64,000 bases of DNA from Microvirga calopogonii (GCF_003347665.1 NZ_QDGA01000004.1:1-64000); one strand, 5' to 3'; shown: positions 9,531 through 20,160, counted from the first letter of the stretch. The notes: generated by a model from the letters alone, not told the origin. Numbers and translations are program-made.

Positions 9531-10232
9531 TCACGAATCCGACACAGCCGACGCGATCCTTGGGGCAAGCGCGCTGGTGAGAATATCAGTGGGCTTTCCC
9601 GACGCCACGACCTGCCCGTCGGCCACGAAGGCCATCTGGTCGGCCACATCGGCCACGTCCTCGGGTGTGTGGATCGTCATGAGGATGGTGACGGGGCGTT
9701 TGCGCCGCAATGCGTCGACGAGCAGGATCATGTCGCGGCGGAGCGCCGGATCGAGGCTGCTGAAAGGTTCGTCGAGAAGAATGAGCGGGCGTCCCGAGAC
9801 CAGCGCGCGCGCCAGCGCCACGCGCTGCCGCTGCCCGCCCGACATCTCGCCGGGCCTGCGATCCTCGAAGCCATCGAGGCCGACCGCGTCCAGTATCTCG
9901 CTGACGAGGCGCTTCTCATCCGCGCTCAATCGCAGAGACGGGCGCAGGCCCAGGGCGACGTTCTGCGCCGCGCTTAGGTGCGGGAACAGGTTGTGGTCCT
10001 GGAACACGATGGCCGCCGGGCGCTTGGCCGGTTCCAGCGGAAGGAGGTCCCGGCCGTCGAAAGTCAGGGTGCCGCTCTCAGGGACCTCGAACCCGGCGAT
10101 CATGTGGAGCAGGGTGGTCTTGCCGCCGCCCGACGGGCCGATGACGGCGCAGAGCTGTCCCGCCTGCACAGTCAGCGTGTAATCGGCCGCAAAATCGGGC
10201 CAGGTCAGGCGGCACTTCTCAATCACCAGCAT
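9531..10232 (-). CDS. thiQ: Thiamine ABC transporter ATP-binding protein
   Basis: A 233-residue ATPase. Walker A GPSGGGKT is at 32-39, the signature MSGGQ at 130-134 and Walker B LLDEP at 152-156. I start it at the ATG at 10232 (MLVIEKCRLTW). The frame stays open further upstream, but that stretch is thiP read out of frame. It overlaps the end of thiP by 14 bases and is the last gene of the thiB-thiP-thiQ operon behind a TPP riboswitch. It drives uptake of thiamine or its phosphates. Confidence 0.93.
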   Translation of the reverse strand: MLVIEKCRLTWPDFAADYTLTVQAGQLCAVIGPSGGGKTTLLHMIAGFEVPESGTLTFDGRDLLPLEPAKRPAAIVFQDHNLFPHLSAAQNVALGLRPSLRLSADEKRLVSEILDAVGLDGFEDRRPGEMSGGQRQRVALARALVSGRPLILLDEPFSSLDPALRRDMILLVDALRRKRPVTILMTIHTPEDVADVADQMAFVADGQVVASGKPTDILTSALAPRIASAVSDS

Positions 10233-11793
10233 GGGACAATCGACCGGACACGTGAGCGAGCAGAACGGCGAAAAGGACGATGACGAGGCCGATGCTCGAC
10301 GCTTCGTCGAGCCGGTAGGCTCCGAGGCGTTCATAGAGAAGATAGGGCAGGGTTACCAGTTCCGTGCCGCCGAAGAGAGCGATGATGCCGAAATCGCCGA
10401 AGGACAGGGCCATGGCGAGCGCAAAACCCGCCGCGAGCGGGCGCTTGAGGGCGGGCCAGTCCATGATGGTCAGCTTCGACCAGCCGGTGAGGCCGAGAGA
10501 TGCCGCAACGCGGCCGTAGCGTTCCTCGATGGTGAGGAGATGCGGCGCCACATAGCGATAGGCGAAGGGCACGGCGGCGAGGCCGTTGATGAGCGGCAAG
10601 AGGATGAGGCCCGCCATCGAGGGATCGCCGAAGCGTCGGATCAGCAGGAACAGGCCGGCGGTCAGGGCGAAGGGTGGAACGGCGAGAAGCGTGTCGGGCA
10701 GGAGATCGTAGAAGGCGGCGATCCGCGGCGAGCGCAGGGCGATGCGCCTCCGCCGCGCGGCGGAAGCGAGCGCATAAGCGAGGAGGCATGCCAGGATGGC
10801 GGCCGCACTCGCAATCGTCAGGCTCGTGACGAAGGCGCGGAGGAGATCCGCATCGAGCACGGCGGGCAGGCTGCGAAAGCCCGTCAGCACGCTGAACGCG
10901 AGCAGTCCGATGAACAGGGCGCTGACAACGAGCACGATGGCGTCGAGGGTCTTGAGGCGTTGGTTCTTCGCATCGGGGCGACGAACGAGGCTGCGGATCG
11001 TATGGCCGACCGGAGGGCGCGTGAAGGCCCAGTGGAGCAGACCCGTCATCGAGAGGCAAATCACGAGCTGGATCAGGGCGAGCCAGGCGACGCGGCCGAA
11101 ATCGAGATCGATCTTGAGCGCCTCGTAGATCGCCACTTCGAGCGTGGAGCGGCTGGGACCTCCGCCGAGCGCCAGCACGATGGCGAAGCTCTTGAAGCAC
11201 ATCAGGAAGATGAGGCCCGCGATGCCGGGCAGCTCCGCCCGCAGCACCGGCCAGTCGAGATGGCGGAAGATCTGGAACGGCGTGAAGCCGAAAGCGCCGG
11301 CAAGCCGCCAGTGCTCGGCAGGCACCTGATTCAATCCGTCGAGGGTGATCCGCGCCACGAAGGGTCCGTTCAGGAACACATGGGCGATCAGGATTCCCGG
11401 ATAGCCGAAGATGCTGAAACTGCTGCTGTGTCCGAAGAAGGCCAGCATGTCGGCAAGCCATCCGCTGCGGCCATAGACGGCGAAGACCGCGAACACGGCC
11501 ACGATGGTCGGCAGCACCATCGTGGTGCTCAACGTTGCCAGGACGAGATCGCGTCCCGGAAACCGACGGCGTGCGAGCGCGAGCGCCAGGCCGATCCCGA
11601 GAGCAAGCGACAGCGCGGTCGAGAGCAGCGCCTGAACGATGGAGAAGGCGAGAACGCGCCCGAGATAGGGGCCGATGGAGAGAAGCGCGGGTGTCCCTCC
11701 GTCGACCGTGGCCAGAGCGACGAAGCCGCCCGCGACCAGACACACGATGGCGAAGGCCACCAGGCTTCCGGGATGGGGCAGCTTCAGAACCAT
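10219..11793 (-). CDS. thiP: Thiamine ABC transporter permease
   Basis: A 524-residue permease about twice normal length: two fused six-helix BPD-transport domains, as in ThiP and FbpB. Each half has its own EAA-like loop (PAEHWRLAGAFGFTPFQIFR in the first half, IEERYGRVAASLGLTGWSK in the second). It begins nine bases after thiB and overlaps thiQ. In the fused arrangement one polypeptide forms the whole membrane channel. Confidence 0.93.
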   Translation of the reverse strand: MVLKLPHPGSLVAFAIVCLVAGGFVALATVDGGTPALLSIGPYLGRVLAFSIVQALLSTALSLALGIGLALALARRRFPGRDLVLATLSTTMVLPTIVAVFAVFAVYGRSGWLADMLAFFGHSSSFSIFGYPGILIAHVFLNGPFVARITLDGLNQVPAEHWRLAGAFGFTPFQIFRHLDWPVLRAELPGIAGLIFLMCFKSFAIVLALGGGPSRSTLEVAIYEALKIDLDFGRVAWLALIQLVICLSMTGLLHWAFTRPPVGHTIRSLVRRPDAKNQRLKTLDAIVLVVSALFIGLLAFSVLTGFRSLPAVLDADLLRAFVTSLTIASAAAILACLLAYALASAARRRRIALRSPRIAAFYDLLPDTLLAVPPFALTAGLFLLIRRFGDPSMAGLILLPLINGLAAVPFAYRYVAPHLLTIEERYGRVAASLGLTGWSKLTIMDWPALKRPLAAGFALAMALSFGDFGIIALFGGTELVTLPYLLYERLGAYRLDEASSIGLVIVLFAVLLAHVSGRLSHAGD

Positions 11794-11802
11794 GATCGGC
11801 GA

Positions 11803-12807
11803 TCAGCGCGCCGTGGCGTTGAGCCAGGCATCCGTGAAGGCACGGCGGTTCTGCTGCACCTCCTCGGGGGTGAAGAGAAGCGCCTTGTCCGGCTGCACGA
11901 GGTTCTTGAAGGCATCGGGCAGGCCGGAAGCGGGCGTCTTGGCCGGCATCATCCAGTTGCCCTCGGGCATGGCCGACTGGAACGGCTCGCTGAGGATAAA
12001 GGCCATGAACGTCTTGGCAAGATCCGGCTGCTTCGTCGTGCGGGTCATGCCGGCCAGTTCCACGTGAAGGTAATGTCCCTCCGCGAAGGCGGCGGCCTTG
12101 TAGTTGTCCTTCTTCTCCGCGACGACGTGATAGGCCGGAGAGGTGGTGTAGGACATCACCATGTCGGCCTCGCCCTTCAGGAACAGGCCATAGGCCTCGG
12201 ACCAGCCCTTGGTGAAGGTGACGATGCGTGGCTTGAGCTTGCCCCAGGCCTCACCGGCCTGGTCGCCATAGACCTTCTGCATCCAGAGCAGCAGGCCGAG
12301 CCCCGGCGCGCTGGTGCGGGGATCCTGCAGGACCACTTTCGGCCCGTTGGGGTTGTCGACCAGCTCCTTCAGGCTCTTGGGCGGATTGGCGAGCTTGTTG
12401 GCATCGTAGACGAAGGCGTAATAGCCCCAGTCGAATGGAAGGAAGGTGTCGTCACTCCATGTGATAGGAAGTGTCAGATCCCTACCATTCACGCCGTGGG
12501 GCGCGAAGAGGTTGAGCGACTTGGCCTCCGCCATGAGATTCATGTCGAGACCGACCACCACGTCGGCCTTGGTGTTCTCGCCTTCGAGCCGCAGCCGCCC
12601 GAGCAGGCTCCCGGCATCCTCGGCCGTGACCCAGTTCAGCTCGCAGCCGCAGGTCGCCTCGAAGCGCTCCTTGACGGTCTTGCCGGGACCGTATTTCCCG
12701 GCAAACGAGCTGTAGGTGTAGACGGTGAGCGTCGGTTTGGTCTGGGCCTGGGCAAGGCTTGTCGCGAGCACAAATGTCGCGAGGGTGAGAAACAGTCGGC
12801 GTAACAT
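11803..12807 (-). CDS. thiB: Thiamine ABC transporter substrate-binding protein
   Basis: A 334-residue periplasmic protein with a signal peptide MLRRLFLTLATFVLATSLAQA (residues 1-20, cut near A21), then LTVYTYSSFAGKYGPG, the usual ThiB opening. I chose the ATG at 12807, preceded on the minus strand by GGGAG. The reading frame stays open for 75 more codons, but that stretch is the untranslated leader containing the TPP riboswitch. First gene of thiBPQ; its expression should fall when thiamine pyrophosphate is abundant. Confidence 0.93.
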   Translation of the reverse strand: MLRRLFLTLATFVLATSLAQAQTKPTLTVYTYSSFAGKYGPGKTVKERFEATCGCELNWVTAEDAGSLLGRLRLEGENTKADVVVGLDMNLMAEAKSLNLFAPHGVNGRDLTLPITWSDDTFLPFDWGYYAFVYDANKLANPPKSLKELVDNPNGPKVVLQDPRTSAPGLGLLLWMQKVYGDQAGEAWGKLKPRIVTFTKGWSEAYGLFLKGEADMVMSYTTSPAYHVVAEKKDNYKAAAFAEGHYLHVELAGMTRTTKQPDLAKTFMAFILSEPFQSAMPEGNWMMPAKTPASGLPDAFKNLVQPDKALLFTPEEVQQNRRAFTDAWLNATAR

Positions 12808-12888
12808 CAGGAGCGCTCCCATGCATGAGGCAGGCCGAACCGGCGGCGCAGATTGCACGGGGCATGGCTTTTCTGGCGATGTCGCATG

Positions 12889-12975
12889 CTCATTCCCTCC
12901 GCCGGCATGACCCGGATCAGGTTCGACGGGTCGGCGGCCTTGCCACCTCTCAGCCCTGGATGGGCTCCCCGTGAG
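12889..12975 (-). ncRNA. TPP (THI-element) riboswitch
   Basis: On the minus strand the closing helix pairs CTCA (12975-12972) with TGAG (12892-12889). Between them are the diagnostic pieces in order: ACGGGGAGCCC, GGGCTGAGAGG, then AACCTGATCCGGGTCATGCC and GGCGGAGGGAATGAG. This is the aptamer consensus for thiamine pyrophosphate. It ends 81 bases before the thiB start. I see no clear terminator in that interval, so control of translation initiation is the more likely mechanism. Confidence 0.96.
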
Positions 12976-12987
12976 ACGCTTTGCTTC

Positions 12988-13040
12988 TAGAGCATCGGAC
13001 CCAAAAGTGGAAGCCACTTTTGGGATCCGCACAATGCGCT
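12988..13040. repeat. Short palindromic repeat (second copy of the AGAGCATCGGAC family)
   Basis: CCCAAAAGTGG (13000-13010) and CCACTTTTGGG (13014-13024) form a perfect 11-bp stem with loop AAG. It is flanked by TAGAGCATCGGA on the left and TCCGCACAATGCGCT on the right. It shares its left end with the element at 9325. It lies just upstream of the riboswitch, so the thiB promoter is either within it or close by. Confidence 0.6.
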
Positions 13041-13050
13041 TGGCAATTCA

Positions 13051-13071
13051 GGGGCGGCCACAAGCCGCCCC
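13051..13071 (-). terminator. GC-rich hairpin downstream of tex
   Basis: Perfect 8-bp stem GGGGCGGC (13051-13058) / GCCGCCCC (13064-13071) with loop CACAA, nine bases past the tex stop. There is no T-run on either strand, so it may only stabilise the 3' end or act with Rho. Confidence 0.4.
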
Positions 13072-13079
13072 GGTCGCGC

Positions 13080-15425
13080 TTATTTCCGGCTGCCCTTGTC
13101 CTTGCCGCCGGCCATTGCGGCCCGGCGCAGGGCATCGGCCAAAGCGCCGCCTGAGGCTGAAGCCTGCGGGGCCGGTTTCCGTTCGTTCTGGGAGCGGTGC
13201 TTCTGGAACGCCGACCGGTTGTCGTCCTGGCGGCCCTGAGGCCGCTTCTCGGCAGGATCGCTCATGCGCATGGAAAGCGAGATGCGCTTCCTCGAAACGT
13301 CGACTTCAAGCACCTTGACCTTCACGATGTCGCCCGGCTTCACGACGGTGCGCGGATCCTTCACGAAGGTGTCGGCCAGTGCCGAGATATGCACGAGCCC
13401 GTCCTGGTGCACGCCCACATCGACGAAGGCGCCGAAGGCGGCCACGTTCGTGACGACGCCCTCCAGCACCATGCCGGGCTTCAGGTCGCTGATCTTCTCC
13501 ACGCCTTCCATGAAGGTGGCGGTCTTGAATTCGGGACGCGGGTCGCGACCGGGCTTCTCGAGTTCGCTCAGGATGTCCTTCACGGTCGGCACGCCGAACT
13601 TCTCGTCCGTGAAGGCCTGCGGGTTGAGCTTCTTCAGGACGGCCCCGTTGCCGATCACGACCTTGATGTCGCTCTTCGTGGCTTCGAGAATGCGGCGCAC
13701 GACCGGATAGGCTTCCGGATGAACACCGGAGGCATCGAGCGGGTCGTCGCCGTTCGGAATGCGCAGGAAGCCCGCGGCCTGTTCGAAGGTCTTGGGGCCC
13801 AGACCCGAAACCTTGGTCAGCGCCTTGCGGGTCTTGAACGGCCCGTTGGCATCGCGGTGCTCGACGATGTTCTTCGCCACCCACTCGCCGAGGCCCGACA
13901 CGCGGGAGAGGAGCGGCGCGGAGGCAGTGTTGAGGTCGACGCCGACCGCGTTCACGCAATCCTCCACCACTGCATCGAGGGAGCGGGAGAGCTTGTATTC
14001 CGCGAGGTCGTGCTGGTACTGCCCGACGCCGATGGACTTCGGGTCGATCTTCACGAGCTCCGCCAGCGGATCCTGCAGGCGGCGCGCGATGGAGACGGCG
14101 CCGCGCAGGGACACGTCGAGATCCGGCAGCTCCTGGCTGGCAAAGGCAGAGGCGGAATAGACCGAGGCTCCCGCCTCTGAGACCATGATCTTGGTGAGCT
14201 TCAGGTCCGGGTGCTTCGACACCAGCTCGGCCGCGAGCTTGTCGGTCTCGCGCGAGGCCGTGCCGTTGCCGATGGCGACGAGTTCGACCTTGTGCACGCG
14301 GCAGAGCCGCGCCAGCGTCGCGATGGACTCATCCCATTGGCGCTTCGGCTCGTGCGGGTAGATGGTATCGGTTGCCACGACCTTTCCAGTCGCATCCACC
14401 ACGGCCACTTTCACGCCGGTGCGGAAGCCTGGATCGAGGCCGAGTGTCGGGCGCGCGCCGGCGGGAGCCGCGAGCAGCAGGTCGCGCAGGTTGCCCGCGA
14501 ATACCTTCACCGCCTCGTCTTCCGCGAGTTGCCAGAGCTTCATCTTCATGTCGAGTTCGATGGAGAACCGCAGCTTCGTACGCCAGGCCCAGCGCACGGT
14601 TTCCAGGAGCCATTTGTCGCCCGGACGGCCCTGGTCGACGATGCCGAAGGCGAGCGCGGTGCGGCCCTCATACCGGCTGACGTAGCCGGGCTCGGCAGCA
14701 TCCTTGTCCTCCTCCATGCGAAGATCGAGGATCTCTTCCTTCTCACCACGAAACAGCGCGAGGATGCGGTGGGAAGGAAGCTTCGTCAGTGGCTCGGCAA
14801 AATCGAAGTAATCGGAGAACTTCGCCCCGTCCGTCTGCTTGCCGTCGCGGACCTTGGAGGTGAGGCTGCCGCGCTCCCAATAGATGTCGCGCAAGGAGCC
14901 CAGCAGCTCGGCGTTTTCCGAGAAGCGCTCGACGAGAATCGAACGAGCCCCTTCCAGCGCAGCCTCGGGCGTGGCGACCTCCTTCTCGGCGTTCACGAAG
15001 GCAGCGGCCGCGTCCTTCGGATCGCGGGCGGGCTCGCTCAGGAGGAGATCGGCCAAGGGTTCCAGCCCCGCCTCCTTGGCGATCTGCGCCTTCGTGCGCC
15101 GCTTGGGCTTGTAGGGCAGGTAGAGATCTTCGAGGCGTGCCTTGGTGTCGGCATTGTTGATCTGGAGTGCCAGCTCGTCGTTAAGCTTGCCCTGCTCGCG
15201 GATGCTGTCGAGGATCGTCTTGCGGCGGTCCTCCATCTCGCGCAGGTAGCGCAGGCGCTCCTCCAGTGTGCGCAGCTGGGCATCGTCCAGGGTGCCGGTG
15301 ACTTCCTTGCGGTAGCGCGCGATGAAGGGAACGGTGGAGCCGCCGTCGAGCAGCTCGACGGCTGCCTTGACCTGCCATTCCTGAACATTCAGTTCGTTCG
15401 CAATGCGCTGACCGATGGATAGCAT
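13080..15425 (-). CDS. tex: Transcription accessory protein Tex (S1 RNA-binding)
   Basis: A 781-residue cytoplasmic nucleic-acid-binding protein. Domains run in order: the Tex N-terminal helical region ([20 protein letters not shown]), a YqgF/RNase-H-like domain ([17 protein letters not shown]), a helix-hairpin-helix block ([18 protein letters not shown] and [18 protein letters not shown]), and an S1 domain ([20 protein letters not shown] to [12 protein letters not shown]). A lysine/arginine-rich tail follows. The ATG at 15425 matches family starts; upstream in-frame codons run antisense through the Hsp70-like gene and are not believed. The role, by family knowledge, is in transcription and ribosome-associated RNA handling. 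Confidence 0.95.
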   Translation of the reverse strand: MLSIGQRIANELNVQEWQVKAAVELLDGGSTVPFIARYRKEVTGTLDDAQLRTLEERLRYLREMEDRRKTILDSIREQGKLNDELALQINNADTKARLEDLYLPYKPKRRTKAQIAKEAGLEPLADLLLSEPARDPKDAAAAFVNAEKEVATPEAALEGARSILVERFSENAELLGSLRDIYWERGSLTSKVRDGKQTDGAKFSDYFDFAEPLTKLPSHRILALFRGEKEEILDLRMEEDKDAAEPGYVSRYEGRTALAFGIVDQGRPGDKWLLETVRWAWRTKLRFSIELDMKMKLWQLAEDEAVKVFAGNLRDLLLAAPAGARPTLGLDPGFRTGVKVAVVDATGKVVATDTIYPHEPKRQWDESIATLARLCRVHKVELVAIGNGTASRETDKLAAELVSKHPDLKLTKIMVSEAGASVYSASAFASQELPDLDVSLRGAVSIARRLQDPLAELVKIDPKSIGVGQYQHDLAEYKLSRSLDAVVEDCVNAVGVDLNTASAPLLSRVSGLGEWVAKNIVEHRDANGPFKTRKALTKVSGLGPKTFEQAAGFLRIPNGDDPLDASGVHPEAYPVVRRILEATKSDIKVVIGNGAVLKKLNPQAFTDEKFGVPTVKDILSELEKPGRDPRPEFKTATFMEGVEKISDLKPGMVLEGVVTNVAAFGAFVDVGVHQDGLVHISALADTFVKDPRTVVKPGDIVKVKVLEVDVSRKRISLSMRMSDPAEKRPQGRQDDNRSAFQKHRSQNERKPAPQASASGGALADALRRAAMAGGKDKGSRK

Positions 15426-15608
15426 GAAAGTCTCCGAAAAAGCATAAGGCGCGGCTTCTACGGTGCCGGGCGCCTCCCGGTCAACGGGCCGTCCACAGCC
15501 CCGGGGTCGCAGTGCCGTTAGGGAATGAGGTGTTTGACTTTTCCCCTTGGCTTGTCTGGCCTTGGCGTATAGACCGTCCGGCCCTTCAAGCCGTCCTCCG
15601 AGGTGCCC

Positions 15609-16919
15609 ATGCCCCCATCCCCTGATTTTTCCATCGGCATCGATTTCGGAACCAGCAACACGGTCGTGGCCATCGCGGATCCGGACGGGAATGTGGAGGC
15701 GCTCACCTTCGAGCATGGGGGAGAACGCCTCAAGGTTTATGTCACGGCGCTCTGCTTCTGGGACGAGCGGCACGGCAACGGCCTGCGCACGGAAGTGGAG
15801 GGCGGTCCCTGGGCCATCGAGCAGTTCCTCGAGGGGCTCCATGCCCACCGTTTCATTCAGTCCTTCAAGACCTTCGCGGCCAGCGCCACCTTCAAGGAAA
15901 CCCGCATCTTCCGGGAGCGCTACGCTTTCGAGGACCTGCTGAGCGCATTCCTGCGCACGCTCGCGCATCACGGCGGCTCCCGGCTGGACTGGGGTGCCGG
16001 CAATGTCGTCATCGGCCGGCCGGTCCAGTTCGCGGGCTACAATCCGGACGACGATCTCGCCATGCGGCGCTACCGGACCGCCTTCGGACGGCTGGGGGCC
16101 GAGCAGGCCCGCTATGTCTATGAGCCGGTCGGTGCGGCCTTCTTCTATGCACGACAGCTCGATCACGACGCCACCGTCCTCGTGGCGGATTTCGGCGGAG
16201 GCACCAGCGATTTTTCGGTGATGCGGTTCTCGAAGGCCGGCGGCGCGCTGCGCGCCGAGCCGCTGGGACATGCAGGCATCGGCCTTGCGGGCGATGCCTT
16301 CGATTACCGGATCGTCGACAGGGTCGTGTCGCCGCGTCTCGGCAAGGGCGGGCTTTATCGCTCCATGGACAAGATCCTGTCGATCCCCAACCATTACTAC
16401 GCCAACTTCGCCCGCTGGAACCAGCTCGCGATGATGAAGGGCAGCGGCGATCTGAAGGAGCTTCGGGAACTCGCCCGCGTCGCCCTGGAGCCGGAGCCGC
16501 TAGAGAAATTCATCGATATTATCGAATACGATTTGGGCTTTGCCCTCTATCGAGCGGTATCTTCCGCCAAGGTGGCGCTCTCCAACCATGAGGAGACGGA
16601 TTTCCGCTTCCAAGGCGAGGGTGTCGACATACAGGCAAGGATCTCCCGGGCCGATTTCGAGTCCTGGATCGCCGAGGATGTCGGCCGGATTGCCCAGACG
16701 GTCGACGAGGCGCTTGCCAAAGCCGGTGTGAAGCCCGGTGAGATCGAACGGGTCTTCCTCACCGGCGGTACGTCTTTCGTCCCAGCGATCCGCCGCCTGT
16801 TCGTCGACCGATTCGGCGAGACGAGGCTGACATCCGCGGACCAGTTCGAGTCGATCGCCTATGGGCTGGCTCTCATCGGCCAATCGGAGGCGCCAGACCG
16901 CTGGGCAGTTGGAAACTAG
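15609..16919 (+). CDS. Hsp70-family protein (YegD-like, lacking the substrate-binding domain)
   Basis: A 436-residue ASKHA ATPase. Phosphate-1 loop GIDFGTSNT is at 10-18, the phosphate-2 region [13 protein letters not shown] at about 192-204 and the adenosine loop [13 protein letters not shown] near 382. It has the DnaK nucleotide-binding fold but stops where the peptide-binding domain would begin, like E. coli YegD. ATG 15609 has GAGG five bases upstream; a GTG two codons earlier is the alternative. It is divergent from tex, with 183 bases between start codons. Its client and function are unknown. Confidence 0.88.
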   Translation: MPPSPDFSIGIDFGTSNTVVAIADPDGNVEALTFEHGGERLKVYVTALCFWDERHGNGLRTEVEGGPWAIEQFLEGLHAHRFIQSFKTFAASATFKETRIFRERYAFEDLLSAFLRTLAHHGGSRLDWGAGNVVIGRPVQFAGYNPDDDLAMRRYRTAFGRLGAEQARYVYEPVGAAFFYARQLDHDATVLVADFGGGTSDFSVMRFSKAGGALRAEPLGHAGIGLAGDAFDYRIVDRVVSPRLGKGGLYRSMDKILSIPNHYYANFARWNQLAMMKGSGDLKELRELARVALEPEPLEKFIDIIEYDLGFALYRAVSSAKVALSNHEETDFRFQGEGVDIQARISRADFESWIAEDVGRIAQTVDEALAKAGVKPGEIERVFLTGGTSFVPAIRRLFVDRFGETRLTSADQFESIAYGLALIGQSEAPDRWAVGN

Positions 16920-17010
16920 GTCGAATTTAGAATAAAATTACGCTTGCAGTGGGGTATCAAAGGGTTTTATTTCGCAGTGCAACATATGCACATGAAGCGG
17001 GAGCTTTCCC

Positions 17011-19797
17011 ATGTCCCTGATCAATCGCGACGTCACGCCCGAGAAGGACTTTCCCCTTCGCGACGACATCCGGCTTCTGGGGCGCATCCTCGGCGACACG
17101 ATCCGAGAGCAGGAAGGCGAAGCGGCCTACGAGATCGTGGAGCGCATCCGCCAGACTTCGATCCGCTTCCATCGTGATGAGGATGAAATCGCCCGCCGCG
17201 AGCTCGAGACGATCCTGAACAGCCTCTCTCGGGGGCGTTCCAATCAGATCATTCGGGCCTACAGCTATTTCTCGCATCTGGCGAACATCGCCGAGGACCA
17301 GCACCATGTTCGCCGCTCCCGTGCCCATGCGATGGCCGGTGCGCACGCCATGGAGGCGTCGGCGCCGCGCGAGGGAACATTGGCACGGGCCCTCAAGCTC
17401 ATCCGGGAGTCGGGCATCAGCCACAACGCGCTGCAGGCCTTCTTCGGCTCCGCACTCGTTTGTCCCGTCCTGACCGCGCATCCGACCGAGGTGCGCCGCA
17501 AGAGCACCATCGATCGGGAGATGGAGATCTCTCAGATCCTGGCGCAACGCGACCGGCAGCATCTGACGCCGGACGAGGAGGCGACCTGCCAGGAGGGCCT
17601 CCGCCGCGCCATCCTCACCCTCTGGCAGACGAGCATCCTGCGCCGGAACAGGCTCAAGGTGATCGACGAGGTCAACAATGGCCTCTCCTATTACGACTAC
17701 ACGTTCTTCAAGGAGCTGCCCCGTGTCTATGCGGCCCTGGAGGATCAGCTCGCGGCCATGGATCCGGTCTGGGAAAGCGTGGAGCTTCCCTCCTTCCTGA
17801 GGATGGGGAGCTGGATCGGAGGCGACCGTGACGGCAATCCCTTCGTGACGGCGGACGCTCTGCGTCAGGCTCTGCTGCTGCAGAGCAAGCATGCGCTCGG
17901 CTTCTATCTCGAAGAACTCCATTGCCTGGGCGCCGAGTTGTCGCTTGATGGGCGCTATGTGAACGTTTCCGATGAGGTTCAGGAACTCGCCAAAGCGTCT
18001 CCCGATCCATCGCCCCATCGCCAGGACGAGCCTTATCGCCGGGCTATCACGGGCATCTATGCGCGCCTCGCTTCAACCGCCGCCCGGCTCGGACATGGCG
18101 ACGTGGCGCGTCACGCGGTGGGCGATGCGCCGGCCTATGGCGATGTCGAGGAATTCGAAGGCGATCTGTCGATCCTGCACCGCTCCCTGCGGGCGAACGG
18201 ATCGGGTTCCCTGTCGCGTGGGCGCCTGCGCAAACTGCGCCGCGCCGTCGACGTGTTCGGCTTCCATCTGGCAAGCCTCGACATGCGGCAGAACTCCGAC
18301 GTTCATCAACGCGTGGTCGCGGAACTCTTCGAGAAGGCGATTCCCGGCACCGATTACGAAGGACTGACTGAGGACAAACGTGTCGCCCTTCTCCTGGAAG
18401 AGCTCGCGACACCGCGCCCCCTGACCTCGCCCTATCTCGACTACTCGCCGGAAACCTCGTCCGAACTCGCCATCGTTCACGAGGCTTCCGAAGCGCACCG
18501 GCGCTACGGCCGCGCGGCCGTGCCGAACTACGTCATCTCCAAGGCGAGCGATCCGTCAGACATTCTGGAAGTGGCTCTTCTCCTGAAGGAAGCGGGTCTC
18601 TTGCGTCCACGCGACGGCGAGATGGACGTGAATATCATTCCGCTTTTCGAGACCATAGCGGACCTGCGCCATTGCAGCGGCGTGATGGATGCGCTCTTTG
18701 CGCTGCCCGATTACATGCGCCTGTTGCGCAGCCGAGATCAGGCGCAGGAGGTGATGCTCGGCTATTCCGACAGCAACAAGGATGGCGGCTTCCTCACGTC
18801 CGGCTGGGAACTCTACAAGGCGGAAATCGAGCTGATCGAGGTGTTCAAGCGCCATGGCGTGGCTCTCCGGCTCTTTCACGGTCGCGGCGGGTCGGTGGGC
18901 CGTGGCGGCGGGCCGAGCTATCAGGCAATCCTCGCGCAGCCCGGGGGCGCCGTGCAGGGCGCCATCCGCATCACGGAACAGGGTGAGGTGATCGCGGGCA
19001 AATACTCCAATCCGGATCTGGGGCGACGCAATCTCGAGATCCTGGCTGCCGCGACGCTTGAAGCGTCACTGCTGCATTCCGGGCAATCCGCTCCGCGCGA
19101 GGAATACCTGAATGCCATGGAGGAACTGTCGGACAGCGCTTTCAAGGCCTACCGGGCGCTCGTCTACGAGACCGAAGGATTCGAGCGCTATTTCTGGGAA
19201 TCGACGGTGATCGGTGAGATCGCCAACCTGAACATCGGCAGCCGGCCCGCCTCGCGTACCAATTCACGGCGCATCGAGGATCTGCGCGCCATTCCCTGGG
19301 TGTTCGGCTGGGCGCAATGCCGCCTCATGCTGCCGGGCTGGTACGGCTTCGGTTCGGCTGTCAACGAGTGGCTCGAAAAGCGGCCCGACACCGGCTTGGC
19401 GCTGCTGCAGGAGATGTATCGCGAGTGGCCATTCTTCCAGGCGCTTCTGTCGAACATGGACATGGTGCTCGCGAAGAGCAATATCGCCATCGCGTCGCGC
19501 TACGCGAAGCTCGTCGAGGAGGACAGTTTGCGCGAGGCCATCTTCCCGCGCCTGCGCCACGAATGGGAGGATTCGATCAAGCAGCTGCTCGCCATCATGC
19601 AGCAGCAATCCCTGCTCGACGGCAATCCGCTTCTCGCCCGCTCGATCCGCAATCGCTTCCCCTATCTCGATCTGCTGAATCACCTGCAGATCGAATTGCT
19701 GAAGCGTCACCGTTCAGGCGATGCGGACGAGCAGGTCGTTCAGGGTATTCACCTGTCCATCAACGGCATTGCGGCCGGTCTGCGCAACAGCGGATAG
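17011..19797 (+). CDS. ppc: Phosphoenolpyruvate carboxylase
   Basis: A 928-residue enzyme, normal length, that adds bicarbonate to PEP to make oxaloacetate. Key motifs: [12 protein letters not shown] near 154 (catalytic His), [10 protein letters not shown] near 270, [14 protein letters not shown] near 622 and GSRPASR near 749. The C-terminus GLRNSG resembles the conserved family tail. The start at 17011 has GGGAG upstream. In methylotroph-like or Rhizobiales bacteria it serves anaplerosis. The 91 bases upstream are AT-rich by local standards and should hold the promoter. Confidence 0.97.
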   Translation: MSLINRDVTPEKDFPLRDDIRLLGRILGDTIREQEGEAAYEIVERIRQTSIRFHRDEDEIARRELETILNSLSRGRSNQIIRAYSYFSHLANIAEDQHHVRRSRAHAMAGAHAMEASAPREGTLARALKLIRESGISHNALQAFFGSALVCPVLTAHPTEVRRKSTIDREMEISQILAQRDRQHLTPDEEATCQEGLRRAILTLWQTSILRRNRLKVIDEVNNGLSYYDYTFFKELPRVYAALEDQLAAMDPVWESVELPSFLRMGSWIGGDRDGNPFVTADALRQALLLQSKHALGFYLEELHCLGAELSLDGRYVNVSDEVQELAKASPDPSPHRQDEPYRRAITGIYARLASTAARLGHGDVARHAVGDAPAYGDVEEFEGDLSILHRSLRANGSGSLSRGRLRKLRRAVDVFGFHLASLDMRQNSDVHQRVVAELFEKAIPGTDYEGLTEDKRVALLLEELATPRPLTSPYLDYSPETSSELAIVHEASEAHRRYGRAAVPNYVISKASDPSDILEVALLLKEAGLLRPRDGEMDVNIIPLFETIADLRHCSGVMDALFALPDYMRLLRSRDQAQEVMLGYSDSNKDGGFLTSGWELYKAEIELIEVFKRHGVALRLFHGRGGSVGRGGGPSYQAILAQPGGAVQGAIRITEQGEVIAGKYSNPDLGRRNLEILAAATLEASLLHSGQSAPREEYLNAMEELSDSAFKAYRALVYETEGFERYFWESTVIGEIANLNIGSRPASRTNSRRIEDLRAIPWVFGWAQCRLMLPGWYGFGSAVNEWLEKRPDTGLALLQEMYREWPFFQALLSNMDMVLAKSNIAIASRYAKLVEEDSLREAIFPRLRHEWEDSIKQLLAIMQQQSLLDGNPLLARSIRNRFPYLDLLNHLQIELLKRHRSGDADEQVVQGIHLSINGIAAGLRNSG

Positions 19798-19810
19798 GAA
19801 ACAGAGTTTC

Positions 19811-19835
19811 GGAACCTGGTCGAACCTACTCGGTT
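19811..19835 (+). promoter_or_regulatory. Candidate sigma-EcfG promoter
   Basis: GGAAC (19811-19815), 16-base spacer, GGTT (19832-19835). This fits the alphaproteobacterial general-stress consensus GGAAC-N16/17-CGTT except for the first -10 base. It starts 14 bases after the ppc stop and leaves a leader of about 55 bases before the small gene at 19898. Confidence 0.55.
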
Positions 19836-19897
19836 TTAGTCCTTGGGCGCATCCCGGCAGGGTGCGCGACTGGATTTAAGCGTGAGAGGAGAAATTC

Positions 19898-20071
19898 ATG
19901 TCCCGCGGTGACAAGTCCGCCTATACCGACAAGCAGAAGCGCAAGGCCGAACATATCGAGGAAGGTTACGAAAACCGCGGCGTCTCGGAGAAGGAAGCCG
20001 AGCGGCGTGCCTGGGCCACCGTCAACAAGCAGGACGGCGGCGGCAAGAAGGGCGGTTCCGGCCACCGCTAA
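19898..20071 (+). CDS. Small basic conserved protein (57 aa)
   Basis: MSRGDKSAYTDKQKRKAEHI starts a very hydrophilic 57-residue protein rich in Lys, Glu and Arg, with EKEAERRAWATVNK in the middle and a glycine-lysine tail (GGGKKGGSGHR). GAGAGGAG lies just upstream of the ATG. Such proteins are common in Rhizobiales and, as I recall, are often annotated as plasmid stabilisation proteins without evidence. I do not assign a function. It has a candidate sigma-EcfG promoter and no partner gene, so a small stress-induced protein fits better than a toxin-antitoxin component. Confidence 0.8.
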   Translation: MSRGDKSAYTDKQKRKAEHIEEGYENRGVSEKEAERRAWATVNKQDGGGKKGGSGHR

Positions 20072-20160
20072 AGGTATGAGGGCCGGCTGCAGCTAAGGTA
20101 GTGCACCAGGCGGAAAGCGGGTGTATGGAGGGACCCTGATCTCTCCTGCCCCATCCTGCC

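Noticed and set aside
10231..12804. Long plus-strand open frame (857 codons) across the thi genes
   Set aside because: It is antisense to thiB, thiP and part of thiQ, which have clear family motifs. Its composition is low-complexity Arg/Gly/Glu-rich, as expected of shadow frames in GC-rich DNA.
12808..13032. N-terminal extension of thiB by 75 codons
   Set aside because: This stretch is the untranslated leader with the TPP riboswitch; the signal peptide begins at 12807.
15426..16394. N-terminal extension of tex by 323 codons
   Set aside because: The extension is antisense to the Hsp70-like gene. Tex proteins start at the ATG at 15425.
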